Assembly (NCBI RefSeq): GCF_900188125.1
Contig: NZ_FZOW01000003.1
Coordinates: 310,001-374,000 of the forward strand
Source: Rhodococcoides kyotonense
GTDB taxonomy: Bacteria > Actinomycetota > Actinomycetes > Mycobacteriales > Mycobacteriaceae
Length of the DNA stretch: 64,000 nucleotides
Direction of reading: 5' to 3'
Shown in pieces: positions 1 to 8,641 of the stretch (position 1 is the stretch's first letter; each line of letters starts with the position of its first letter). The notes below the pieces were generated by a model. That model did not search any database. It had not been told where the DNA came from and was given only the letters and a program-made list of their open reading frames with translations. Position numbers and translations under genes: made by a program.

Positions 1-552
1 TGCCTCGGTGAAGGTGTACGACGGCATCAGCAGCAGCTCGGCACCTCGCCTCGACAGAACCGTGCTCACCTCGGGAATCTCTGCCTCGTAGCAGACGGCG
101 ATGCCGACCGTGACGTTGCCGAGGTCGATCGGCTCGAGCAGGTTGCCCTCGCCCGTTCCCCAGTCCGCTTCGGCCGGGAAGATGTGTGTCTTCTCGTGCT
201 GGTACTCCGTGCCGTCCGGGGTGAAGAGGAACGCTGTGTTGAGCAGTTCGTCTTCCTTCTGCACGAGATGTGTTCCCGCCAAGATGTTCTGGCCACGGGA
301 GCGTGCGAGATCGGCGAACAGCGCGCGATAGTCGTCGGTGTACTCGGAGATGCGTCCGAGCTCCGAGATCGGGTCCGACTGCCATCCTGGTTTCACGGTG
401 AACAATGGCTCGGTGACGAGCTCGGGGAACACGACGATGTCGCTTCCGTCGGTCTGCTCGATCAATCCGCGGACCTGTGCTGCGAAGGCGTCGAAGCCGT
501 CGAGTTCGCGCATCTCGAATTGCACCGCGGATACGGTGACGGTCCTGCTCAT
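1..552 (-). CDS. Carbon-nitrogen hydrolase (nitrilase superfamily), C-terminus cut by window edge
   Basis: The 184 visible residues carry the nitrilase-superfamily triad in order: Glu in VVFPELV, Lys in HEKTHIFPAE and Cys in GIAVCYEAEIPE. Members hydrolyse amides or nitriles through a thioester on the Cys. The ATG at 550-552 opens MSRTVTVSAVQFEM, the usual first strand of the fold, so this start is secure. The gene continues past position 1. It lies 25 nt downstream of an SDR gene on the same strand, and two SDRs precede it, so the three probably form one catabolic operon. The substrate cannot be read from sequence; an amide-cleaving role beside two alcohol/ketone dehydrogenases is inference. 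Confidence 0.85.
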   Translation of the reverse strand, partial: MSRTVTVSAVQFEMRELDGFDAFAAQVRGLIEQTDGSDIVVFPELVTEPLFTVKPGWQSDPISELGRISEYTDDYRALFADLARSRGQNILAGTHLVQKEDELLNTAFLFTPDGTEYQHEKTHIFPAEADWGTGEGNLLEPIDLGNVTVGIAVCYEAEIPEVSTVLSRRGAELLLMPSYTFTEA

Positions 553-577
553 AGCGGTACTCCTGTTCGTTGAGGCT

Positions 578-1297
578 CTAGCGAGCGAGCAGTCCACCGT
601 CGATGACGAGGTCGGTTCCGGTGACGTATGAGGACTCGTCGCTGGCGAGGTACACAGCGCCGTAGGCGATTTCGATCGGCTCGGCTCCCCGGCCCATCGG
701 GGTGCCGCCGATGACACGTGCATTGATCTCGGGATCCTGCGCTTCGGCGAGCGGTGTGCGAATCCACCCGGGCACGATCGAGTTGACCCGAACCCCCTGC
801 TGCGCATAGGTGATCGCGGCATTGCGCGTCATCGACCGGACTGCACCCTTGGCGGCTTGATACGCGGCGACGCCGACGCCGCCCACGACGCCCCACGCCG
901 AGGACAGGTTGATGATCGAGCCCGCACCTGCCGACAGCATCGAGGGAATCACCGAACGCATACCGAGCCAGACTCCGGTCTGGTCCACGCCGATGACCCT
1001 GTTCCACTCCTCGATACCGATGTCCTCGATACCGGAGTACGCGATGACGCCTGCATTGTTGACCAGGACGTCGATGGTTCCGTGCTCAGCGACGATGGCG
1101 TCGACGGCGCTCTGCCACGCCTCTTCCCGAGAAACGTCGAGGGCGATCGAGTGAGCACCGTCGATCTTCTCGAAACCGTCGGTCAGGTCGGCGGCGTAGA
1201 CGATCGCACCTTCCGCTGCGAAGGCCTCTGCCGTCGCACGCCCTATTCCCTGCTGCGCACCGGTGACCAGCGCGATCTTGCCTTGCAACCTGTTCAT
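578..1297 (-). CDS. SDR family oxidoreductase
   Basis: A 239-residue classical short-chain dehydrogenase. The Rossmann motif TGAQQGIG sits near residue 12, NNAG is present, and the catalytic Ser and YxxxK are seen in SSAWGVVGG...YQAAK. The C-terminus has the GWIRTPL segment and ends in VIDGGLLAR, typical of the FabG-like group. The ATG at 1295-1297 is chosen because MNRLQGKIALVTG starts the fold directly and a GAGAGAG ribosome site lies upstream. The next gene upstream (1329-2045) is a paralogue with the same layout, 31 nt away, so they are probably co-transcribed. It acts on an alcohol/ketone substrate with NAD(P); the substrate is unknown. Confidence 0.88.
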   Translation of the reverse strand: MNRLQGKIALVTGAQQGIGRATAEAFAAEGAIVYAADLTDGFEKIDGAHSIALDVSREEAWQSAVDAIVAEHGTIDVLVNNAGVIAYSGIEDIGIEEWNRVIGVDQTGVWLGMRSVIPSMLSAGAGSIINLSSAWGVVGGVGVAAYQAAKGAVRSMTRNAAITYAQQGVRVNSIVPGWIRTPLAEAQDPEINARVIGGTPMGRGAEPIEIAYGAVYLASDESSYVTGTDLVIDGGLLAR

Positions 1298-1328
1298 GAC
1301 GGATGGTTCTCTCTCTTCGAAGTGTCGG

Positions 1329-2045
1329 TCATTGCGCGAGATATCCGCCGTCGATCGGCAATTCGATACCGGTGACGAAGGCGGACTCGCGCGATGCCAG
1401 ATAGACCGCGCCCCACGCGATGTCCTCGGGATCGGCACCGTGGCCGAGTGGGGTTGCGTCGAGGTATCGGGCGTTGAGTTCGTCGGTCTGGCCGACGGTC
1501 ATCGGCGTCTTGATCCAGCCGGGGAGAATGGCGTTGGCCCGGATGCCGTCACGGGCATAGCTGACCGCGGCGTTCTTGGTCATCGTGATGACCGCGCCTT
1601 TACTGGCGTGATAGGCCGCGACGCCGGGCACGGCGGTCGAGCCGCAGATCGAGGAGATGTTGACGATCGATCCTGCGCCGTTCGCTCGCATCGCTGGGAT
1701 GACCGACTGCATCCCGAACAGGACGCCGGTCTGATTGATGGCGACGATGCGCTGCCATTCGTCCAGCGGGGTGTCGACGATGTCGTAATATCCCGCTACA
1801 CCTGCGTTGTTGACGAGGATGTCGACCTTGCCGTGCGCGGCGACTGTCTCGTCGACGAGTCCCGCCCACTGGCCCGCGTCGGTGACGTCGTGCTGACGGA
1901 TCTCGACCGCGCTGTCCCTGGTCACGGCCTGGACATCGGTCGCGACGACGGTGGCCCCTTCGAGTGCGAACCGTTCGGCGATCCCGAGGCCGATTCCGCC
2001 CGCCGCGCCGGTCACGATGGCCACTGATCCGGACAGACGTCCCAT
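1329..2045 (-). CDS. SDR family oxidoreductase (paralogue of the downstream SDR)
   Basis: A 238-residue classical SDR with [12 protein letters not shown], an active-site Ser in [11 protein letters not shown] and YHASK, ending in PIDGGYLAQ. It resembles its downstream neighbour closely enough (GWIKTP, GAVYLAS, VTGxxLxIDGG) to suggest local duplication. Two adjacent ATGs exist at 2048 and 2045; the 2045 start is preferred because AAGGAG ends 5 nt before it, against 2 nt for the other. It is the first gene of the leftward run to the window edge. The 186 bp between it and the E3 gene hold the promoter and a long palindrome. Substrate not recognisable. Confidence 0.87.
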   Translation of the reverse strand: MGRLSGSVAIVTGAAGGIGLGIAERFALEGATVVATDVQAVTRDSAVEIRQHDVTDAGQWAGLVDETVAAHGKVDILVNNAGVAGYYDIVDTPLDEWQRIVAINQTGVLFGMQSVIPAMRANGAGSIVNISSICGSTAVPGVAAYHASKGAVITMTKNAAVSYARDGIRANAILPGWIKTPMTVGQTDELNARYLDATPLGHGADPEDIAWGAVYLASRESAFVTGIELPIDGGYLAQ

Positions 2046-2205
2046 CATGTCTCCTTCTGCTTGCCTCACCGAGAACGGTGATTCACATCCCGTTTGATGT
2101 GATGGCAGAACAGTAGGAACCAGGTGGCACCCCGCACGTCCGTAGATTTACGTATGTGGAACGACGAGCGGGAGAGTTTTCAGGGGCGTAACAATGGGCC
2201 TCCGG

Positions 2206-2253
2206 CCATGTGCATAGAAATACATAGCGGGCTATGTATTTTCGTGCACATGG
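2206..2253. repeat. Dispersed 48-bp palindrome, copy 1
   Basis: Two 23-nt arms separated by 2 nt (GG) pair at 20 of 23 positions. The right arm ends ATTTTCGTGCACATGG. The stop codon of the E3 gene (2232-2234) lies inside it. A near-identical copy sits at 34,830-34,877, also at gene ends. The shape suggests a strong bidirectional terminator or a REP/MITE-like mobile palindrome; which one cannot be told from two copies. Confidence 0.85.
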
Positions 2254-3572
2254 GCTAGTGCGATATGCGCCTCGCCCAGCGCCTCGGATTGAGTCGGGTG
2301 GGCGTGGACGAGGTGGGCAACTTCCTCCGGGTACGCACCCCAGTTCACGACGAGCTGCGCCTCACCGATCAGCTCGCCCACCCGCGCGCCGACCATGTGG
2401 ATCCCGACGACGGCGCCACCAGCGCGCACCAGCTTGACTCCGCCGGACGTCCCGAGAATCTGACTCTTCGCGTTGCCGGCGAGATCATGGACAGCCGTCT
2501 CCGCTGACCCGCACTGCTCGACGGCCTGAGCCTCGGTCAGCCCGACGGACGCGATCTCCGGATTCGAATACGTGACGCGTGGGATGTTTTCGTCGCGAAC
2601 GGCTTTGGGCTCGAGTCCGGCAATCTGCTCGGCCACGAAGATTCCCTGCTGAGTTCCCCTGTGCGCCAACTGAGGCCCTCGAACGATGTCGCCGACGGCA
2701 TAGACACCCTCCTCGGAAGTTCTCAGCGCGGTGTCGACGGCAACGAACCCACCGTCCAGAGCAATGTCTCCGAGCGCGCCCGTGTTCGCCCCTCGCCCGA
2801 CGGCCACGAGCACCACGTCTGCATCGAGCGTCTCCCCCGATTCGAGCGTGACCGTCACACCGTCCGGAGTCTCCTTCACACCGGCAAACGGCGACGACGT
2901 CTTCGCGGTGATGCCGCGCTTTCGGAACGCTTTCGACAGTTGCTTCGACGACCATTCGTCCTCTGCTGCAATCAGTCTCGGAAGCGCTTCGACGATCGTC
3001 ACGTCCGCACCGAACGACGCCCACACACTGGCGAATTCGACGCCTATGACGCCGCCACCGAGCACGATCGCGCGCGTCGGCAGCCGGTCGAGGATCAACG
3101 CCTGGTCGCTGGTCAACACACGTGGCCCCAGCTCGATACCGGGCAGCACCTTCGGATACGACCCCGTTGCCAGAACAACCGACTTTCCGACGATCCGACG
3201 CCCGTCCACCTCGACAGTACTGTCGCCGACGTATCGCCCAGTGCCGCTGATCAATTCGACCTTGTTCGCCTTGACAAGGCCTTGCAGACCCTTGTACAGC
3301 TTCGCGACGACGCCATCCTTGTAGGCGTGAACACCCGCCATGTCGACGCCGTCGAAGGAAGTCTCGATCCCCACCGAAGCGCTGTGGCGAGCCGAATCAG
3401 CCACCTCAGCTGCGTGGAGCAGCGCCTTCGTCGGGATACACCCGCGGTGCAGACACGTCCCGCCGACTTTGTCCTGCTCTATCAACACCACCGAAAGGCC
3501 GAGTTCCGCGGCGCGGAAGGCACAGGAGTACCCACCCGAACCACCGCCCAGCACAACGACATCCGGCGTCAT
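2232..3572 (-). CDS. lpdA: Dihydrolipoyl dehydrogenase (E3) of the 2-oxoacid dehydrogenase complex
   Basis: 446 residues, the usual E3 length. FAD-binding GGGSGG is at residues 9-14, and the redox disulfide CLHRGC has C40 and C45. NAD-binding GGGVIGVEFA follows, then AVGDIVRGPQLAH for the second FAD contact, and the C-terminal HAHPTQSE gives the catalytic His-Glu pair. It reoxidises the lipoyl arm of E2 with NAD. The start overlaps the E2 stop by 4 nt (ATGA), so it is translationally coupled and is the last gene of the operon. Its stop codon falls inside a dispersed palindrome that probably terminates the transcript. An operon-dedicated E3 is typical of branched-chain complexes. Confidence 0.93.
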   Translation of the reverse strand: MTPDVVVLGGGSGGYSCAFRAAELGLSVVLIEQDKVGGTCLHRGCIPTKALLHAAEVADSARHSASVGIETSFDGVDMAGVHAYKDGVVAKLYKGLQGLVKANKVELISGTGRYVGDSTVEVDGRRIVGKSVVLATGSYPKVLPGIELGPRVLTSDQALILDRLPTRAIVLGGGVIGVEFASVWASFGADVTIVEALPRLIAAEDEWSSKQLSKAFRKRGITAKTSSPFAGVKETPDGVTVTLESGETLDADVVLVAVGRGANTGALGDIALDGGFVAVDTALRTSEEGVYAVGDIVRGPQLAHRGTQQGIFVAEQIAGLEPKAVRDENIPRVTYSNPEIASVGLTEAQAVEQCGSAETAVHDLAGNAKSQILGTSGGVKLVRAGGAVVGIHMVGARVGELIGEAQLVVNWGAYPEEVAHLVHAHPTQSEALGEAHIALAHVHENT

Positions 3573-4765
3573 CCGAGCGCAACCAGATTCAGCGGATCGG
3601 CCAGCATCGACGCAACATCAGCCAGGAACCTCGACCCCTGCTCGCCGTCGACAAGTCGATGATCGAACGACAGGCTCAAGGTCGTCACCGATCGCAATGC
3701 GATCTCGCCTTCGAACTCCCAAGGCTGACGACGGATCGCACCGAAGCACAGGATCGCTGCCTCGCCGGGATTGAGGATCGGGGTTCCCGAATCCACCCCG
3801 AAGACACCGACATTGGTAATCGTGATGGTGCCGTCGGCGAGATCTTCCTGCCCGGTCTTGCCTTCCTTGGCCGTCGCCGTCAGCCCGTTCAGCGCCAGGG
3901 CCAGATCCTTCAGTCCGAGTGCGTGTGCGCCCTTGATGTTCGGCACCATCAGACCGCGCGGGGTTGCGGCAGCGATTCCGAGATTGACGTACCTCTTCGT
4001 CACGATCTCCTGATTCACCTCGTCCCACTCCGAGTTCAGGCTCGGGTTCGCGCGCAACGCAACCAGAAGCGCCTTCGCGACAAGCGCAAGTGGCGTCAGG
4101 CGCACATCGCGAAAGTGCTTGTTGGAACGCAGCTTTTCGATCAACTCGACCGTCTGGGTCACGTCGACCGTAATGAACTCGGTGACGTGCGGTGCCGAGA
4201 ACGCACTCGACACCATCGCGGCCGCAGTGTGCTTGCGAACTCCCTTGATAGGCGTCCGCGTCTCGTCCTCGGGCTGCGGCGCAACCGGTTCGGGCCGCTG
4301 CAAAAACGCATCCAGATCGCCCCGCGTCACTTCACCCCGGCCACCGGTGGCCGGAACGTCCGCAAGATCGATACCTTCTTGCCGCGCGACGAAACGCACC
4401 GGCGGGGACGCGAGAGGCTTGCCTCCTGCCTCTGCGGGAGGCGCTGGTCTCCTACCTCCACGGCGACTCTTGCCCTCCCCCGCCACCCCGTAGCCGACGA
4501 GAACCGGCGTACGTTCTTCCGGTGCACCGGGTTCGTCGATATCGATGATGGCCTTACCGACCTCGACCGTGGAGCCTTCCTCGGCATGCAGCGCAGTCAC
4601 GGTACCGGCGAACGGTGACGGCAGTTCCACGGACGCTTTGGCGGTTTCGACCTCGGCGATGACCTGGTTCAATTCGACTGTGTCACCGACCTTCACAAGC
4701 CAGGTGATCAACTCGGCCTCGGTGAGTCCTTCGCCGAGGTCGGGCAGCAGGAAACTCTTGGTCAT
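3569..4765 (-). CDS. bkdC: Dihydrolipoamide acyltransferase (E2), branched-chain type
   Basis: 398 residues in standard E2 order. One lipoyl domain (about 1-80) has the lipoylated lysine K43 in VETAKASVE. A variable Pro/Ala/Arg linker follows, then a peripheral-subunit-binding domain at about 130-165 (SPPVRFVARQEGIDLADVPA). The catalytic acyltransferase domain ends with the SFDHRLVDG motif that holds the active-site His. It moves the acyl group from E1 to CoA. The ATG at 4763-4765 overlaps the E1 beta stop by 4 nt. A single lipoyl domain and linkage to separate E1 alpha and beta favour branched-chain 2-oxoacids over pyruvate; that is inference from family layout. Confidence 0.92.
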   Translation of the reverse strand: MTKSFLLPDLGEGLTEAELITWLVKVGDTVELNQVIAEVETAKASVELPSPFAGTVTALHAEEGSTVEVGKAIIDIDEPGAPEERTPVLVGYGVAGEGKSRRGGRRPAPPAEAGGKPLASPPVRFVARQEGIDLADVPATGGRGEVTRGDLDAFLQRPEPVAPQPEDETRTPIKGVRKHTAAAMVSSAFSAPHVTEFITVDVTQTVELIEKLRSNKHFRDVRLTPLALVAKALLVALRANPSLNSEWDEVNQEIVTKRYVNLGIAAATPRGLMVPNIKGAHALGLKDLALALNGLTATAKEGKTGQEDLADGTITITNVGVFGVDSGTPILNPGEAAILCFGAIRRQPWEFEGEIALRSVTTLSLSFDHRLVDGEQGSRFLADVASMLADPLNLVALG

Positions 4766-5766
4766 GCGGGGAAGCTCCTGTCGACGGCGTCGAGAATGCG
4801 GTCTACGTCGGGTAGGAAGAACTCTTCCAGCTTGGCTGCCGGATACGGGATCGCGAATCCGCCGACACGCTGCACCGGCGCTTCCAAGCTGTAGAAACAC
4901 TGTTCCTGCACGCGCGCAGCGATTTCCGCACCGATACCCATGAACGTCGCAGCCTCGTGCGTGACGACGAGACGGCCGGTCTTGCGCACCGACGTCGCGA
5001 TCGTGTCCATGTCCAACGGAGACAGCGACCGCAGGTCGATCACTTCGAGTGATCGGCCTTCTCGTGCAGCGACGTCCGCGGCATTGACAGCTGTCGCAAC
5101 CAACGGACCGTAGGCGACGACGGTGGCATCGCGTCCTTCTCGCACGACCCGCGCCTTGTGCAAGGGATAGGCGTCGTCGATCGAGGCGGTGACGTCGACC
5201 TCGCCCTTCTGCCAGTAGCGACGCTTCGGCTCGAAGAACAGGACTGGGTCGTCCGACGCGATCGCCTGTCGCAACATGACATTGGCGTCGGTGGAATTGC
5301 TGCAACTGACGACGCGCAGGCCTGCGGTCTGAGCGAAGTAGCCCTCCGGTGACTCCGAATGATGTTCGACGGCACCGATTCCGCCGCCGTACGGCACTCG
5401 GATGGTCAGCGGCATCGTCACGTGACCGCCAGTGCGGTAGTGCAGTTTCGCGACCTGCGAGACGATCTGGTCGAATGCCGGGTAGATGAACCCGTCGAAC
5501 TGTATCTCGCACACCGGCCGGTAGCCGCGGAACGCGAGACCGACTGCAGTACCGATGATTCCGGATTCTGCGAGAGGTGTGTCGATGACACGGTTCGGGC
5601 CGAAATCCTTCTGAAGGCCGTCGGTGATCCGAAAGACACCACCTAGTTTGCCGATGTCCTCGCCCAGGAGGACGACCTTCGGATCGTCCTCTAGTGCTCG
5701 ACGCAGTCCCGCGTTGAGGGCTCTGCCCAGCGGCAGAGACGCGGTCCGAGACAGAGTTGCGGTCAT
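4762..5766 (-). CDS. bkdB: 2-oxoacid dehydrogenase E1 component, beta subunit
   Basis: 334 residues, full length for E1 beta. It begins with a short leader and ALNAGLRRALEDDPKVVLLGEDIG, then the transketolase pyrimidine-binding region with PLAESGIIGTAVGLAFRGYRPV and the RVPYGGGIGAVEHHSESPEG loop. The C-terminal transketolase domain has VVTHEAATFMGIGAEIAARV. It forms an alpha2beta2 heterotetramer with the product of the next gene and decarboxylates a 2-oxoacid using thiamine diphosphate. It overlaps E1 alpha by 4 nt (ATGA). By analogy to mycobacterial bkdABC it would act in leucine, isoleucine and valine breakdown. Confidence 0.92.
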   Translation of the reverse strand: MTATLSRTASLPLGRALNAGLRRALEDDPKVVLLGEDIGKLGGVFRITDGLQKDFGPNRVIDTPLAESGIIGTAVGLAFRGYRPVCEIQFDGFIYPAFDQIVSQVAKLHYRTGGHVTMPLTIRVPYGGGIGAVEHHSESPEGYFAQTAGLRVVSCSNSTDANVMLRQAIASDDPVLFFEPKRRYWQKGEVDVTASIDDAYPLHKARVVREGRDATVVAYGPLVATAVNAADVAAREGRSLEVIDLRSLSPLDMDTIATSVRKTGRLVVTHEAATFMGIGAEIAARVQEQCFYSLEAPVQRVGGFAIPYPAAKLEEFFLPDVDRILDAVDRSFPA

Positions 5767-6854
5767 GACTGGGCTCCTTCGAATCCGGCGAGGTAAGCGG
5801 CGTAGGCGTCACGCTCTTCGTCGATCAAGGGATGTGGATCGACATACACGTTGTCGAACAACGCCATCGGGCCCGGTTCGACGGTTCCGAGGCATCCGCG
5901 TCGCAGTTCGGCGGCTGTGGCGTCGGCGCGGTCCTTCACTCGTGTGCGGAAGGCATCGTCCATGGCGCCTTCGGTCTCGAGCAGTCGCTCGATGCGGTCG
6001 ATCGGATCCTTCTGCTTCCACTCGTCGTCCACCGCTGCCGAGCGGTACCGAGTCGGGTCGTCGGACGTGGTGTGCGGTCCCATTCGGTACGTGACGGCCT
6101 CGATGAGCGTCGGGCCACTTCCTTCGCGGGCCCGCGCCAACGCTGTTCGTGTAGCGGCAAGTACAGCGAGAACGTCGTTTCCGTCGACGCGCAGTGCCGG
6201 AATGCCGTAGCCGCGCCCGCGGTCGGCGATCGACGCGTGCGTCTGCAGCGTCACCGGTTCGGAGATCGCCCATTGATTGTTCTGGCAGAAGAACACGACG
6301 GGCGCGCCGAAACTCGCTGCGAATCCCAAGCCTTCGGAGATGTCGCCCTGGCTGGTCGCACCGTCGCCGAAGTAGGTGATGACGGCGCCGTCGCTCCCGT
6401 CGAACTTCATCCCGAGTCCGTATCCGGTCGCGTGCAGCGCCTGCGATCCGACGATGATGGCCGGCGTTGTCATGTTGTATTCGTAAGGGTTCCAACCCGA
6501 TTGCGTCGATCCGCGCCAGAATCGCAACATCTCGGTCGGGTCGACGCCACGGCAGTAGGCGACACCGTGTTCGCGATAGCTGGCGAACACGAAGTCGTCA
6601 CGGTGCAGCGCGCGGGCCGAGCCCACCTGCGCGGCCTCCTGCCCCAGCAGCGGCGCCCACAATCCGAGCTCACCCTGGCGTTGCAGCGCCGTGGCCTCGG
6701 CATCGATTCGCCGTACGACGACCAGGTCTTCGTAGAGATTCTGCAGCGTATCCACGGTGACGTCGGCGACCAGTTCGCTGTATTCCGAAGGCTCGGTCCG
6801 TCGGCCCTCCGGCGTGACGATCTGAATGAGGGCGTCGTCGTCGTTTCTCGGCAT
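5763..6854 (-). CDS. bkdA: 2-oxoacid dehydrogenase E1 component, alpha subunit
   Basis: 363 residues. The thiamine-diphosphate motif starts GDGATSQGDISEG and ends at CQNNQWAIS, the expected spacing for E1 alpha. GQEAAQVGSARAL and HGVAYCRGVDPTEML are family segments. The MGPHTTSDDPTRYR loop resembles the phosphorylation-loop region of BCKDH alpha. It is the promoter-proximal gene of bkdA-B-C-lpd, all joined by 4-nt overlaps. The ATG at 6852-6854 has an upstream GGAGGAC ribosome site. A small CTTGG...CCAAG dyad lies about 30 nt upstream. Confidence 0.92.
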   Translation of the reverse strand: MPRNDDDALIQIVTPEGRRTEPSEYSELVADVTVDTLQNLYEDLVVVRRIDAEATALQRQGELGLWAPLLGQEAAQVGSARALHRDDFVFASYREHGVAYCRGVDPTEMLRFWRGSTQSGWNPYEYNMTTPAIIVGSQALHATGYGLGMKFDGSDGAVITYFGDGATSQGDISEGLGFAASFGAPVVFFCQNNQWAISEPVTLQTHASIADRGRGYGIPALRVDGNDVLAVLAATRTALARAREGSGPTLIEAVTYRMGPHTTSDDPTRYRSAAVDDEWKQKDPIDRIERLLETEGAMDDAFRTRVKDRADATAAELRRGCLGTVEPGPMALFDNVYVDPHPLIDEERDAYAAYLAGFEGAQS

Positions 6855-6884
6855 GTCGTCCTCCGTAACGATGGTGCACTGTTA

Positions 6885-6901
6885 CTTGGAACACAACCAA
6901 G
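6885..6901. promoter_or_regulatory. Possible operator/promoter region of the bkd operon
   Basis: CTTGG and CCAAG, spaced by 7 nt, form a dyad 31-47 nt upstream of the E1 alpha start. The position suits a regulator such as an Lrp/AsnC-type BkdR, but no regulator gene is adjacent and the assignment is a guess. The rest of 6,902-7,110 shows no gene I can support. Confidence 0.3.
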
Positions 6902-7110
6902 AATCATCAGTCGGCGCAATAGAAGAGTTCAGGACTGAGCATTGTGCACGGTTTCGGGTAACGAATCCGTGCTTATCTTGCGCTCGATGACCAATGCGCG
7001 ACGTGCGCTCACAGACCTGTTGCGACGGTAGGCTTCGCTCGAGTTCGTTCGGATACGTTGCCCGCACTACAACGGGCTGTCGACCATGACAAACCGTTCG
7101 GCTTCGCCCG

Positions 7111-7668
7111 TCAATCCGCCAGCTTGTAGTAGCGAGATCGTCGATCAGAACCCTCGGGCCCATCGGCTGCCGCCACTTTGCCGCGGGCAATCAATTCACC
7201 TAGCGCTTTGGAAATCTGGTCGGGCCGCACCGATACACCCCGTTGCTCGACGGCTCTGCGAATCGCCGTAGGGGTCGTCTGTCCGCCGCGAAGAAGTTGC
7301 ATGGCAGCATCCACGATCGCAACTCGCGCCGTAGTATCGGATCGCTTTTCGAGGACCCGATTCGATTGCGCCACATACGCTGACATCATCTCGTCCGCGC
7401 CCCACATAGCGCCTGCGAGGAAGATCCGCCCATGTTGCCCCTGGAGTATCTCAGAAGGCTTGAGTTCGGATACATCCTTACACCGTTCGAGTTCCTCCCG
7501 AAGCGATGCCACCTCAGCCTGCAGAGCTCTGGCATCGGTAGTCGGTCCGCCGGCCAGAACCCGTCCGATGTCGTTGATCACGCCGGTCGCAGCCCGAAGG
7601 TCAGGCTTTTCACCTGCTATTTTCCGGGTCAGAGAGCGCAAAACCTCAGCCGTCGCATTGGCCACCAT
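7111..7668 (-). CDS. Hypothetical protein, coiled coil plus C-terminal winged-helix-like segment
   Basis: 185 residues from the ATG at 7666-7668; a TTG at 7713 would add 15 residues and place the start 10 nt after the upstream stop. The middle (ALQAEVASLREELERCKD) is a short coiled coil. The C-terminal 70 residues (IVDAAMQLLRGGQTTPTAIRRAVEQRGVS...ALGELIARGKVAAAD) look like a winged helix with a basic wing (GSDRRSRYYKL). It is probably co-transcribed with the nitrilase-fold gene just upstream. I do not recognise the family. A DNA-binding or adaptor role in the cassette is inference from fold shape only. Confidence 0.6.
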   Translation of the reverse strand: MVANATAEVLRSLTRKIAGEKPDLRAATGVINDIGRVLAGGPTTDARALQAEVASLREELERCKDVSELKPSEILQGQHGRIFLAGAMWGADEMMSAYVAQSNRVLEKRSDTTARVAIVDAAMQLLRGGQTTPTAIRRAVEQRGVSVRPDQISKALGELIARGKVAAADGPEGSDRRSRYYKLAD

Positions 7669-7723
7669 CGCCACAGTCTGCCAAACACGACGCGGCGGTG
7701 CAACTATTGGCAACTATTGAGAA

Positions 7724-8641
7724 CTAGATCGACACCCAGTCCATGCTGCGTTCAGCCGCATCGAATACCCACAGTCCCGGACCTGCCTCCTCGCTACCCT
7801 CGCCACCGCCGAACGGCGCGACCACCGTCGCTGGGTGAAGTTCGTAAGGTCCAACGAACGCAGCTTCGTCGCGTTGGGGGGCGTCCGGTGGACGTCGATC
7901 CAGGCGTTCGTCCGTCCACACTGCCGGACCCACTGCAACTATCGCGAACGCCTGACTGACCGGCCCGAGTGAAGACGCCTGACTGATGATAGTTCCCGTA
8001 CGTTCCGAAAATGCGGGCACAAGAAGCAAATTCACGCCACATCGGCCGAGCATTGCCGTCAGCTCGGGCGACATCGCATCGCGACAGATAAGCACCGCGA
8101 TCGACCAACATTCCGACCTGAACACCCTAACGGAGCCAACAGGCCCAATTCCCTCGATCCGCGAGCCCATCTCCGCTGCGAAGACCTTGCCCTGGGTCAA
8201 CCCGAATCCTCCCGAAACCATCAGAAATGCATGGTTTTCTACGCGCTCACCAGAACCGCCGTCGAACACCTCGCTAGTTCCAGCAACAATCAAGGTTGGA
8301 GACTTGGAAAGCTTCTCCGTCGCACTCTGCAACTCGTCGCGCCAACTGCTGTGCAGCGAGTACTCAGAAAACACCAGTACCTCGACGCCTAACTCACCGG
8401 CACGAGTGATCGTTCTCAACAGCGTTTCGTGCTGACCTTCCGGATCCGACGGCCCATGATTACGAACCCTGTTCGTGGAGACGTTTTCGAATTCGTACTC
8501 GGCGAGGCTTAAATTCGGCTGTGCAGCAGCGACTTTGAGACCGGAGAGGTCACTCAGGGGTGAGAGATGATGCCAGTGCTCGTAATCGATGGTCAGTCCA
8601 TAGGCGCTGGTCCACTTGTCGCCGAGCCTCAAGTACAGCAT
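7724..8641 (-). CDS. Nitrilase-fold (carbon-nitrogen hydrolase) protein with N-terminal extension
   Basis: 305 residues. After a 34-residue extension the CN-hydrolase fold begins at GLKVAAAQPN. The triad is visible: Glu in VLVFSEYSLHS, Lys in TQGKVFAAE and Cys in IAVLICRDAM. The extension contains YGLTIDYEHWHHLSPLSDL and reads like a linker from a longer protein, not a normal nitrilase start. The first 92 nt overlap the upstream 150-residue gene in another frame, which is unusual. Either the two proteins are separately made, or a frameshift has split one larger protein with a C-terminal nitrilase domain. Catalytic residues are intact, so the domain could be active. The substrate is unknown. 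Confidence 0.7.
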   Translation of the reverse strand: MLYLRLGDKWTSAYGLTIDYEHWHHLSPLSDLSGLKVAAAQPNLSLAEYEFENVSTNRVRNHGPSDPEGQHETLLRTITRAGELGVEVLVFSEYSLHSSWRDELQSATEKLSKSPTLIVAGTSEVFDGGSGERVENHAFLMVSGGFGLTQGKVFAAEMGSRIEGIGPVGSVRVFRSECWSIAVLICRDAMSPELTAMLGRCGVNLLLVPAFSERTGTIISQASSLGPVSQAFAIVAVGPAVWTDERLDRRPPDAPQRDEAAFVGPYELHPATVVAPFGGGEGSEEAGPGLWVFDAAERSMDWVSI

